Source: Ruminococcus sp.
GTDB lineage: Bacteria > Bacillota > Clostridia > Oscillospirales > Ruminococcaceae
Assembly (NCBI RefSeq): GCF_019417665.1
Contig: NZ_DXUU01000031.1
Span: 1-34,959 of the forward strand
Reading direction: 5' to 3'
DNA length: 34,959 bases
The position numbers and the translations under genes were made by a program. Shown in pieces: positions 17,446 through 25,068 of this stretch; position 1 is the first letter of the stretch; each line of letters opens with the position of its first letter. The notes beneath the pieces are model-generated. The model searched no databases and was not told the origin of the DNA. It was given only the letters and a program-made list of their open reading frames with translations.

Positions 17446-18885
17446 TTATTCGCCGATCTTCTTTTCAAATTTATCCTTAGGCATTTCCTTGGGCACTTCG
17501 ATGGGATAGTCCCCGGAAAAGCAGGCGGTACAGAAGCCCGGCTGTGGGGTCATATCCGGCGAGGTCAAGGACTGCACACCTTCAATGCTCAGATAGCCCA
17601 GGGTATCTGCACCGATGTGCTCGCAAATTTCGGGGATAGTCATCTGACAGGCAATCAAGTTGTCCTTGCTGTCGATATCTGTGCCGAAATAACAGGGGTT
17701 CGTAAAGGGCGGACAGGAAATACGCATATGCACTTCTTTTGCACCAGCCTCCCGCAACAGATTCACGATACGTTTACAGGTCGTACCGCGCACAATACTG
17801 TCATCCACCAGAATAACACGCTTTCCAGCAACCACGCTTTTTACCACGTTCAGCTTGATACGGACAGAATTCGTCCGCATTTTCTGAGACGGCTGAATGA
17901 AAGTACGTCCCACATAGCGGTTCTTCACAAATCCCACTTCATATGGGATGCCCGATGCCTGGGACAGACCCAATGCTGCATCCAGACCGCTGTCCGGCAC
18001 GCCGATCACCACATCTGCCTCTACAGGGTGCTCTTTCCAGAGAATTTTTCCCGCACGGATCCGGGCATCATGGACACAACATCCCTCCACCACGGAATCC
18101 GGCCGTGCGAAATAGACATATTCAAATACGCAGAGAGAGGGTTTCTGACCGCAGTGGGTGCGGATGGAACGGATATTTTCCCCGTCCACAACAACGATCT
18201 CTCCTGGCTCCAGGTCACGATCAAATGCCGCATCCACACTGTCCAGCGCACAGCTTTCCGACGCAAACACGATGCTGCCGTCTTTACAGTGCCCCATGCA
18301 AAGAGGACGGAATCCGTTGGGGTCACGTGCAGCAATCAACTTCTTGGGCGACATGATTACCAGAGAATATGCGCCTTTCAGATCATACATGGCATATTCT
18401 ACTGCTTCTTCGATGGAAGAACGCTTCAGACGCTGCTCTGTCACTGCATAAGAAATAACTTCTGTATCATTGGTAGTGTGAAAGATCGCACCCTGCAGCT
18501 CATATTTTTTTCGCAGGTCGTGTGCATTGACCAGATTTCCATTATGTGCAATGGACATGGGTCCCTTCACATGGCGTACTACGATAGGCTGGGCATTAGA
18601 GCGGCTGGGCTTTCCGGTGGTGGAATAACGCACATGCCCGATAGAAATATTCCCTTGTCCGAGCTTTTCCATCTGACTGTTATTAAACACCTCCGGGACA
18701 AGTCCCAGATCCTTATGATGGGAGAAAACACCCCGATCATTTACCACAATGCCGCAGCTTTCCTGTCCACGGTGTTGAAGCGCATACAGCGCAGCATATG
18801 TCATCGCTGCCACGTCCGTGATCTGCGGAGAATATATGCCGAATACACCGCATTCCTCATGCAGTCCTGTCATCAATTCAATCAT
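17446..18885 (-). CDS. purF: Amidophosphoribosyltransferase (glutamine-dependent)
   Basis: PurF makes phosphoribosylamine from PRPP and glutamine, the committed step. The frame opens 12 codons further upstream, but ATG at 18885 overlaps the previous gene's stop as ATGA and gives an 11-residue propeptide before Cys12 (EECGVFGI), the same propeptide length I recall for Bacillus subtilis PurF. The N-terminal glutaminase is complete: Cys12, QHRGQES, GHVRYSTTG, HNGNLVN and TNDTEV. The PRPP loop is VDDSIVRGTT. Cysteines in SLCVFEY, NPCYFG and FCTAC match the iron-sulfur ligands of the Bacillus-type enzyme. The protein is 479 residues. It sits directly after a paralogue that has lost its glutaminase site. 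Confidence 0.96.
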   Translation of the reverse strand: MIELMTGLHEECGVFGIYSPQITDVAAMTYAALYALQHRGQESCGIVVNDRGVFSHHKDLGLVPEVFNNSQMEKLGQGNISIGHVRYSTTGKPSRSNAQPIVVRHVKGPMSIAHNGNLVNAHDLRKKYELQGAIFHTTNDTEVISYAVTEQRLKRSSIEEAVEYAMYDLKGAYSLVIMSPKKLIAARDPNGFRPLCMGHCKDGSIVFASESCALDSVDAAFDRDLEPGEIVVVDGENIRSIRTHCGQKPSLCVFEYVYFARPDSVVEGCCVHDARIRAGKILWKEHPVEADVVIGVPDSGLDAALGLSQASGIPYEVGFVKNRYVGRTFIQPSQKMRTNSVRIKLNVVKSVVAGKRVILVDDSIVRGTTCKRIVNLLREAGAKEVHMRISCPPFTNPCYFGTDIDSKDNLIACQMTIPEICEHIGADTLGYLSIEGVQSLTSPDMTPQPGFCTACFSGDYPIEVPKEMPKDKFEKKIGE

Positions 18886-20303
18886 TCCCTTCCATTCCAG
18901 CAATAAGAACACAGCTGACATTCGGGCTTTCCGACTGCCCGAATTGTCCCCTCCAGTGACTGGAATTCCAGGGAAGTCAGTTTTAAGCGCCGGCAGATCT
19001 CGCCCCGGAGCAGTTTGCCTCTTTCTGTATTAGAATTGCTGTACTCGTCAATATACTGCAAGCCGGCAACGCCCTCATTTTCATCGATGATCTGTCTTGC
19101 GATCAATTCAAGTTCAGAAGTGCTTCTTGAAAAATTGAGATACTTACAGCCATACATGATCGGCGGGCAGGCAGATCGCATATGAACTTCCTTTGCGCCG
19201 TTTTCATAGAGAAACTCTACGGTTTCCCGCATTTGTGTGCCTCTAACAATGCTGTCATCTACAAACAGAAGCTTCTTTCCCCGGATCAGTTCCGGGACTG
19301 GGATCAGCTTCATTTTTGCCACTTTGTTCCGCATGGACTGATTGGCAGGCATAAAGCTTCTGGGCCATGTAGGAGTATACTTAATAAAGGGTCTTGCAAA
19401 TGGAATACCGCTCTTGTTGGCATAACCGATGGCATGGGGAATACCGGAATCAGGAATGCCGCAGACATAGTCCACATCGGGCAGTTTTCCGTTCTGCATA
19501 TCCGTTTCTGCCATGATCTCACCGTTCCGGGTGCGCATGACTTCCACGTTCACACCCTCATAGCAGGCAGTGGGATACCCATAGTATGTCCACAAGAAGG
19601 TACAGATCTTCATGTCGTCTGTGCCCTCGCTCATGATCTCATAGCCATCCTTTGTCAGTTTGAGGATCTCCCCTGCCTTCAACTCGTGGCAGGTCTCATA
19701 CCCCAGCTTCTGATAGGCAAAGGATTCAAAAGAAAAGCAGTAGCCATCGGAACGTTTGCCGATGAGAATCGGCAGCCGTCCCATTTTATCCCGTGCACAA
19801 ATGATAGAATCTTCTGTCATGATCACCAGAGACATTGTCCCCTGGATCTTTTCCTGTGCATAGCGGATGCCCTCTACAAAAGAGGACTTCTGGGCGATCA
19901 ATGCAGCAATAAGACCGCCGGAATTGATACTGCCGCTGCTCATAGTTTCAAAGTTGGCGCAGCCCTGTTTTAAAAGTTCCTCAGACAGCTCCTTAGCGTT
20001 TTTGATGACGCCGATAGAGCAGATCGCATAAAGCCCCAACTGAGAGCGTACCATAATAGGCTGAGGATCTGTGTCGCTGATGCAGCCGATACAGATGGTC
20101 CCCCGCATACTTTCCACATCCTTTTCGAACTTTGTCCGGAAAGGTGAATTTTCAATGCTGTGGATATTTCTCTGAAAACCAAGCTCCGCAGAATAAGATG
20201 TCATACCACCTCGTCTTGTGCCAAGGTGCGAATGATAATCTGTTCCAAAAAAAACGTCAGAAATGCAGTCATTTGCTGAAACTGTACCAAAAAAACCACC
20301 CAT
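18882..20303 (-). CDS. PurF paralogue with degenerate glutaminase domain
   Basis: This 473-residue protein has the PurF two-domain layout but not its ammonia-producing site. It begins MGGFFG where active PurF has a Cys nucleophile. The GHxRYST stretch of purF is IGCISDTDPQP (about 72-82), the HNGNLVN oxyanion segment is SIGVIKN, and the conserved Asp of NDTEV is missing in MSSGSINSGG. The phosphoribosyltransferase half is intact (CGIPDSGIPHA, about 281-291; VDDSIVRGTQ, about 348-357), as are iron-sulfur candidates C234, C386, C462 and C465. The start at 20303 has GGAG 8 bases upstream and lies 3 bases after purC; the stop overlaps purF. It may be ammonia-dependent, an allosteric partner of PurF, or work on another substrate. 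Role unknown. Confidence 0.88.
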   Translation of the reverse strand: MGGFFGTVSANDCISDVFFGTDYHSHLGTRRGGMTSYSAELGFQRNIHSIENSPFRTKFEKDVESMRGTICIGCISDTDPQPIMVRSQLGLYAICSIGVIKNAKELSEELLKQGCANFETMSSGSINSGGLIAALIAQKSSFVEGIRYAQEKIQGTMSLVIMTEDSIICARDKMGRLPILIGKRSDGYCFSFESFAYQKLGYETCHELKAGEILKLTKDGYEIMSEGTDDMKICTFLWTYYGYPTACYEGVNVEVMRTRNGEIMAETDMQNGKLPDVDYVCGIPDSGIPHAIGYANKSGIPFARPFIKYTPTWPRSFMPANQSMRNKVAKMKLIPVPELIRGKKLLFVDDSIVRGTQMRETVEFLYENGAKEVHMRSACPPIMYGCKYLNFSRSTSELELIARQIIDENEGVAGLQYIDEYSNSNTERGKLLRGEICRRLKLTSLEFQSLEGTIRAVGKPECQLCSYCWNGRE

Positions 20304-20306
20304 AGA

Positions 20307-21026
20307 TTATGCTCCAAAAATACGTTTCATAACTTCCTGATATGCTTCTTCTGTACCGCCCAGGTCTCTGCGGAAACGATCCTTGTCCAGCTTTTCATTG
20401 GTCTTGACATCCCACAGGCGGCAGGTATCCGGCGAGATCTCGTCTGCCAGGATAATCGTTCCATCAGCCAGGCGGCCGAACTCGATCTTGAAGTCGATGA
20501 GACGGATACCAATGCCTAGGAAGAACTGTTTGAGCACCTCATTCACCTTACGGGTATAGTTCTTGATGGTGTCGATCTCTTCCTGTGTTGCCAGACCCAA
20601 TGCCAGAGCGTAGTCATCGTTGATGAACGGGTCGTTCAATTCATCGCACTTGTAGCTGAATTCTACGATGGGGCAGAGCAGCTGCTTGCCTTCCTCTACG
20701 CCCATACGCTTAGAGAAGCTGCCGGCTGCTACATTGCGGACGATAACTTCCAGGGGTACGATGGAAACACGCTTGACTGCGGTTTCACGGTCGCTCAGTT
20801 CCTCTACCAGATGAGTAGGAATACCTTCCTTTTCCAATTCCTTCATAATATAATTTGACATGCGGTTGTTGATCACGCCCTTGCCAACGATAGTGCCCTT
20901 CTTTTCACCATTGAATGCAGTTGCATCGTCCTTGTAATCTACGATAACAACCTCCGGGTTCTCCGTCGCATAGACCTTCTTTGCCTTGCCTTCATAGAGT
21001 TGTTCTGTTTTTTTCCAATCTGCCAT
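20307..21026 (-). CDS. purC: SAICAR synthase
   Basis: PurC condenses CAIR with aspartate using ATP. The 239-residue protein starts MADWKKTEQLYEGKAKKVY (about 1-19), whose YEGKAK loop binds ATP. It continues with DDATAFNG, NNRMSNYIMK, PLEVIVRN, SFSKRMGVEEG and, near the C terminus, LIDFKIEFGR and LADEISPDTCRLWD, the catalytic and Mg-binding signature. The reading frame is open 33 codons upstream, but GGAGG sits 8 bases before the ATG at 21026 and the upstream residues do not look like PurC. It follows purE by 34 bases. Confidence 0.97.
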   Translation of the reverse strand: MADWKKTEQLYEGKAKKVYATENPEVVIVDYKDDATAFNGEKKGTIVGKGVINNRMSNYIMKELEKEGIPTHLVEELSDRETAVKRVSIVPLEVIVRNVAAGSFSKRMGVEEGKQLLCPIVEFSYKCDELNDPFINDDYALALGLATQEEIDTIKNYTRKVNEVLKQFFLGIGIRLIDFKIEFGRLADGTIILADEISPDTCRLWDVKTNEKLDKDRFRRDLGGTEEAYQEVMKRIFGA

Positions 21027-21060
21027 TTTCTTTTCCTCCGTGAATAAATTTATATATTCC

Positions 21061-21561
21061 TCAGCAGTTACCGTATTCCGCCGAGATCTTTGCATCTTTT
21101 TCCTTGACACCGTTTTCCATGTCAATTTTCATCTGTTCCAGCTTTGCATCAATCACCGGATCTGAGAGCGCAAGCATCTGTGCTGCCAAAATCGCTGCAT
21201 TGGCAGCACCATCAATGGCAACTGTTGCCACCGGAATACCCTTCGGCATCTGTACAGTCGCAAGCAGTGCATCCAGACCGTCCAGCGTAGAAGATTTCAC
21301 TGGGATTCCAATCACTGGAAGCGTTGTATGTGCTGCCAACACACCGCCCAGATGGGCAGCCTTTCCTGCGGCAGACAAAATAATGCCGAATCCGTTTTTC
21401 TTCGCATTTCCGGCAAATTCAGCTGCAAGCGCCGGAGTGCGGTGGGCGGACATGACATGTACCTCATAGGGAATGCCGAACTTGTCCAGCTCATCCAGCG
21501 CACCTTTTACTACCGGCAGATCGCTGTCACTGCCCATAATTACTGCTACTTTTTTTGACAT
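21061..21561 (-). CDS. purE: 5-(carboxyamino)imidazole ribonucleotide mutase
   Basis: PurE moves the carboxyl group of N5-CAIR to give CAIR (class I), or carboxylates AIR directly (class II). The 166-residue protein shows AVIMGSDSDLP (about 6-16), SAHRTP (about 42-47) and AAGKAAHLGGVLAAHTT, followed by QMPKGIPVATVAI. The layout is class I-like, although the reference class I segment AGGAAHLPG reads AGKAAHLGG. No purK is in the window. AGGAGG lies 7 bases before ATG 21561, which rules out the longer frame. It is the first gene of the purine operon; I see no convincing promoter in the 104 bases before it, nor an obvious PurR box or riboswitch. Confidence 0.95.
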   Translation of the reverse strand: MSKKVAVIMGSDSDLPVVKGALDELDKFGIPYEVHVMSAHRTPALAAEFAGNAKKNGFGIILSAAGKAAHLGGVLAAHTTLPVIGIPVKSSTLDGLDALLATVQMPKGIPVATVAIDGAANAAILAAQMLALSDPVIDAKLEQMKIDMENGVKEKDAKISAEYGNC

Positions 21562-21665
21562 ACGTATTCCTCCTGATTCAGAGCACACGCTCACCTGATT
21601 TGTTATGGTTACCACTGAAAACTTACTGATTTTCTGAGATAACCTTATGTAAACAAAAACGCAGC

Positions 21666-22619
21666 CTATGCGATCTGCATTTCTGTAATTACCCATACTT
21701 CCTGTTTATTTTGCTTCATGGTCACGGAAAGAATCTGTTCTTTGACGCCATCTTCCTGCCCCCAGATGCCGATGCGGCACTGCCATGTTAAGGCAAGTTT
21801 CCCATCCTCACCTGTATCTGCACTGAGATAGACGATATCTTCCATCCGTGTTACTTTATGTCCTCCCAACGAAATTGTCGAAAGAACTGTATTTTCATGT
21901 TCCTGATCTGTGATCTGGCTGATATTTACAAATTCCTGAGATTTCAGCATTTGCAGCAAAAGCAGCATCTGATCTGCCGTTTTCGACCACTGCACCGGCG
22001 AAAGCAATGCAGCATCCACACCGTTCCAGCTGACCGTAAAGGAAACCTCCTCTGACGTCCGTACTATATCTGCACGAGTCAATATCAGTGCATCATCCTC
22101 CAATGTAAACAGAAATACATCCTCACCTTTTGTCAGGGTCAGAAGCTGACTCTCCCAGGAATAACTGTCCCAGACCGCAGCGTCCACCGGACGAAACCCA
22201 CTGTCATACAGTACTACCTGTTCGGAATCAGCAAAGGATGCCAGATAATAAGACGGCGTCAGAGCATGCACATCTGTATAAACAAAGGGGGCAACTACAT
22301 TACCGTCCAGATCCAGCACACCGATCCGTCTGCCCTCTGCCGTTTCCTTTGCAGCAGCCAGGTACTCCGTGCCGATAAAGTGCAGCTGTTCCCATTCCGG
22401 CTCAATGAGTGTATTTCCAGCGGCATCTGCAACACCATAGAGATGATTTTCATACTGTATGATCTCGTTGCCGTTGGGATTGATGACCGTATCAGAGCCG
22501 CTGCTCTGGGATGCCTCTGAATTTTTCGAAATATCCACAGAAAAGCTGATCGTCGCAATCACAAGGACTACCAGCACAACCACCAAAAATCCCACTACCA
22601 GTTTGGCGTGCTTATTCAT
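21666..22619 (-). CDS. Membrane-anchored WG-repeat-like protein
   Basis: This 317-residue protein has one N-terminal transmembrane helix (residues about 7-27) after a short Lys/His-containing start, so the rest is probably outside the membrane. A Ser/Asn linker (about 32-50) leads to two WG-type repeats: YGVADAAGNTLIEPEWEQL and RRIGVLDLDGNVVAPFVYTD. The remainder is beta-rich, with no enzyme motif that I recognise. It starts 19 bases after the glycosyltransferase gene and is probably in the same transcript. A short CGCA/TGCG hairpin followed by TTTTTG overlaps the stop, a weak terminator at best. Function unknown; an envelope sensor or binding role is a guess. Confidence 0.75.
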   Translation of the reverse strand: MNKHAKLVVGFLVVVLVVLVIATISFSVDISKNSEASQSSGSDTVINPNGNEIIQYENHLYGVADAAGNTLIEPEWEQLHFIGTEYLAAAKETAEGRRIGVLDLDGNVVAPFVYTDVHALTPSYYLASFADSEQVVLYDSGFRPVDAAVWDSYSWESQLLTLTKGEDVFLFTLEDDALILTRADIVRTSEEVSFTVSWNGVDAALLSPVQWSKTADQMLLLLQMLKSQEFVNISQITDQEHENTVLSTISLGGHKVTRMEDIVYLSADTGEDGKLALTWQCRIGIWGQEDGVKEQILSVTMKQNKQEVWVITEMQIA

Positions 22620-22638
22620 GGATCAGTCTCCCATCTTA

Positions 22639-23607
22639 TCACTTGGATTCCTTTTCTTCTCTGACATCTTTCTCAGTCTCATGTACCAGATAAATGGGGC
22701 GGCGCTTGGTCTCCAGATATGTTTTTGCCAGATACTGTCCGGAAATTCCTGTACAAAACAGCTGCAGACCGCCCATGAGGAAAATCGCACAGATCAGCGT
22801 GGCAAACCCCTGCACCGGATCGCCAAACGCCAGCTTCTTAATAATAATGACGATGATCATAACAAACGCCACCAAACAACTGACTACACCCAGGATGGAC
22901 GAAATTGTCAGCGGTGCTGTGGAAAAAGCAAAGAAACCTTCTAGTGCATAGCGGAACAGCTTCCAGAAGGACCAAGTGCTGGTGCCGGCAGCACGTTCCA
23001 CATTTTCATATTCAATATATTTGGTACGGAATCCTACCCAGCTGAAAATACCCTTGGAAAACCGATTGTATTCCTTCATGGACAGAATAGAATCCACCAT
23101 CTGCCGCGTCATAAAGCGAAAATCCTGTGCACCGTCTACGATCTCCGTCTGGGAGATCTTGTTCATGATCTTATAGAACTTCCGGGAGAACCAAGACAGA
23201 AGCTTTGGCTCGCCTTCCCGGCTGATGCGCCGTGTGGTGGCACAGTCATATTCTCCGCTGAGAACATAATTATACATTTTCGACAGAAATGCCGGCGGAT
23301 GCTGTAAGTCGGCATCCATAATAACTACATAATCACCGGTAGCATTTTCCAGTCCGGCATACATACCTGCCTCTTTTCCGAAATTCCGGGAAAAGGAAAT
23401 ATATCGCACACGTGCATCTTGCCGGGCAAGTTCCCGGAGTTTTACCAGCGTTCCATCTCGGGAGCCGTCATTGATGAACAGCAATTCAAACGCAGTATCC
23501 GGATGCTCCTCCTGCATCTGTGCCATTACTTTTTGAATTTCTATATAAAAAAGCGGCAACACCTCCTGTTCATTATAACAAGGTACTACAATGGATATTT
23601 TTTTCAT
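22639..23607 (-). CDS. Family 2 polyprenyl-phosphate glycosyltransferase
   Basis: A membrane-attached GT2 enzyme of the GtrB/DPM1/ArnC group, which moves a sugar from a nucleotide donor to undecaprenyl phosphate. The 322-residue protein has the GT-A start IVVPCYNEQEVLP (about 6-18), NDGSRDGT (about 46-53), RNFGKEAGMYAGL (about 74-86) and the metal-binding DADLQHPP (about 98-105). Two hydrophobic helices follow near the C terminus (about 230-255 and 265-290), and the tail ends in charged residues. The frame is open further upstream, but AAGGA lies 5 bases before ATG 23607. A strong promoter precedes it. Sugar and acceptor cannot be read from the sequence. Confidence 0.92.
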   Translation of the reverse strand: MKKISIVVPCYNEQEVLPLFYIEIQKVMAQMQEEHPDTAFELLFINDGSRDGTLVKLRELARQDARVRYISFSRNFGKEAGMYAGLENATGDYVVIMDADLQHPPAFLSKMYNYVLSGEYDCATTRRISREGEPKLLSWFSRKFYKIMNKISQTEIVDGAQDFRFMTRQMVDSILSMKEYNRFSKGIFSWVGFRTKYIEYENVERAAGTSTWSFWKLFRYALEGFFAFSTAPLTISSILGVVSCLVAFVMIIVIIIKKLAFGDPVQGFATLICAIFLMGGLQLFCTGISGQYLAKTYLETKRRPIYLVHETEKDVREEKESK

Positions 23608-23718
23608 AATGATCCTTTCTTTCCCACAGCCGCCCCTGTCTGTCAGCAGCTGAATTATGTAAAGAATGCCAATCCCTTTGCCGGACATCCAGCTGAGACA
23701 TTTCGACACGCTCTACTT

Positions 23719-23747
23719 ATTATACCACCTTTTTTTACACTTTACAA
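23719..23747 (-). promoter_or_regulatory. Sigma-A promoter of the glycosyltransferase gene
   Basis: Minus strand TTGTAA, 17-base spacer, TATAAT, with TGG directly before the -10 (extended -10). The 5' leader is about 105 bases, and I see no riboswitch-like fold in it. Confidence 0.82.
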
Positions 23748-23826
23748 TACCTTGACCGGGATATTTTTTTCGTTTTTCGAAAAAATGTGTGAACAAATAA
23801 ATTTCTCTTGTAGAAAAGCCCAGCGT

Positions 23827-24333
23827 TCAACCGTCTATCTTGTGTTTTTGCAAAAAATCAGACAACAGCGTTTTATATCTGTGAGACCGATGAGGCATCT
23901 GCTGTACCAGGGCGTCTAGCTGTGCTGCCGTCACCAGACGAAGTGCCTGGACTTCTGATTCCTGCATGGTGCAGTCTGTCAGCACAAAAGGCATACAGAC
24001 ATACCAGACATCGTGGAAGCAGCTGCGCCGGCGATCCCGAAACAAAAGCTGCATGGAATCCCGCGGTATCGTCAATCCCACTTCTTCCTTTGCCTCACGC
24101 AATGCGCCGTCCAGACTGGTCTCCCCGGCATCCACGGCACCGGCAGTGATATCCCACTGTCCTGGACGTGTTGCCTTCGTATCCGACCGCTGCTGGATCA
24201 GAAACAGACCATCGGTATTTTCCAGTATCACATGCGCACAAAGAAAGTACTCCCCTTTGAGTAAAAACGTGCTGCGGTCTGCTGTTCTCCCGGTAAGATT
24301 TCCGTTTTCGTCATAAATATCCAGACATTCCAT
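23827..24333 (-). CDS. Nudix hydrolase
   Basis: A 168-residue Nudix protein with the complete box GX5EX7REX2EEXGU at residues about 65-87 (GAVDAGETSL then REAKEEVGL). The N terminus ECLDIYDENGNLTGRTADR resembles the IPP-isomerase-like/YfcD branch, but the substrate cannot be told; NDP-sugar, coenzyme or damaged nucleotide hydrolysis are all possible. A TTG seven codons upstream is an alternative start; ATG 24333, with AAAGGA about 11 bases upstream, is preferred. It has its own promoter and is a single-gene unit; the following glycosyltransferase gene has a separate promoter. Confidence 0.88.
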   Translation of the reverse strand: MECLDIYDENGNLTGRTADRSTFLLKGEYFLCAHVILENTDGLFLIQQRSDTKATRPGQWDITAGAVDAGETSLDGALREAKEEVGLTIPRDSMQLLFRDRRRSCFHDVWYVCMPFVLTDCTMQESEVQALRLVTAAQLDALVQQMPHRSHRYKTLLSDFLQKHKIDG

Positions 24334-24382
24334 ATCAAGCCCATTCCTTTCCAAGCGTTATCCACAGAATCGCTGTAATCCT

Positions 24383-24412
24383 ATTGTATCATGAAACCCG
24401 AGTTCACGTCAA
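24383..24412 (-). promoter_or_regulatory. Sigma-A promoter of the Nudix gene
   Basis: Minus strand TTGACG, 18-base spacer, TACAAT, about 50 bases before the start codon. Confidence 0.72.
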
Positions 24413-24528
24413 GAATGAAATCCCGATTATTTTTCTGATAAAGCATGGACAAAAGTTTCTGTCAAGGTGCTCTTTTCTGAAAATTGCATGAAAATTTGCA
24501 GAAACCGCTTTTTTTCGTGGAAAATTTG

Positions 24529-24537
24529 TGGTATACT
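24529..24537 (+). promoter_or_regulatory. Extended -10 promoter of the zinc-ribbon/DUF5685/J-domain genes
   Basis: TGGTATACT with only a T-rich run at the -35 position. It lies about 115 bases upstream of the first start codon. The same TGGTATACT precedes pyk. Confidence 0.6.
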
Positions 24538-24652
24538 ATTGGATATTATCTCCGGCTGCACAACATGATATATACCCATGTACCTATGGTACACCTTAAT
24601 GATGCAGTCGCTACCACATTCTTGTTTTTATCTGGAAAGGAATGGATAAACT

Positions 24653-25060
24653 ATGTCAAATTGGAGAGCACGTCTGGCACAGTGGATGCAGGGACGATAC
24701 GGCGGAAATGATACATTGAACAAGTGGCTTCTGGGTGCATTTCTCATCTTGCTGCTGCTTTCCCTACTGCTCCAAAGCAATCTTTTGAATCTGCTGGCGA
24801 TCTTGGTTCTGATATATTCTTATTTTCGGATCTTTTCCAGAAATATCACAAAGCGTGCTGCGGAAAACCAAAAATTCCTGGAGCTGACACAGCCTATTCG
24901 CCGTTTCTTCGGCGGAAAGAAGGCTGCCGGACAGTACAGCAAAACTCACCGGGTGTATGCCTGCCCCAGCTGCGGTCAGAAAGTGCGTGTGCCCAAGGGA
25001 CGGGGTAAGATCGAGATCACTTGCCCGAAATGCCGTACGTCCTTTATCAAACGGAGCTAA
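24653..25060 (+). CDS. Small membrane protein with C-terminal zinc ribbon
   Basis: This 135-residue protein has a basic N terminus, two closely spaced hydrophobic helices (about 24-40 and 43-61), a basic linker (ITKRAAENQK) and a cytoplasmic zinc-ribbon with CPSC (C104, C107) and CPKC (C124, C127) around VRVPKGRGKIEIT. Such domains bind one zinc and often act in nucleic acid or protein contacts; no enzyme motif is present. GGAAAGGA lies about 11 bases before the ATG. It is the first of three rightward genes packed with gaps or overlaps under 15 bases, so it probably works with the DUF5685 and J-domain proteins. Function unknown. Confidence 0.82.
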   Translation: MSNWRARLAQWMQGRYGGNDTLNKWLLGAFLILLLLSLLLQSNLLNLLAILVLIYSYFRIFSRNITKRAAENQKFLELTQPIRRFFGGKKAAGQYSKTHRVYACPSCGQKVRVPKGRGKIEITCPKCRTSFIKRS

Positions 25061-25068
25061 CTACTGCT

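Larger units (their letters stand above)
24334..24652. other. Divergent intergenic region with two promoters
   Basis: 319 bases between the leftward Nudix gene and the rightward zinc-ribbon gene. It holds a promoter for each (listed separately) and a small inverted repeat TGTACC-TAT-GGTACA at 24579-24593, in the leader of the rightward transcript, which could be an operator. No gene or structured RNA is seen. Confidence 0.5.

Noticed and set aside
17443..18906. 487-codon + strand frame opposite purF
   Set aside because: Long, but exactly antisense to a fully conserved PurF; the product resembles nothing and long antisense frames are common where third-position GC is high.
18882..20303. Reading the PurF paralogue as a pseudogene
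   Set aside because: The frame is intact, has a ribosome site, is coupled to purF on one side and 3 bases from purC on the other, and keeps its PRPP and cysteine motifs.
21666..21690. Terminator at the end of the WG-repeat gene
   Set aside because: The stem is only 4 bp and includes the stop codon; too weak to list as a terminator.
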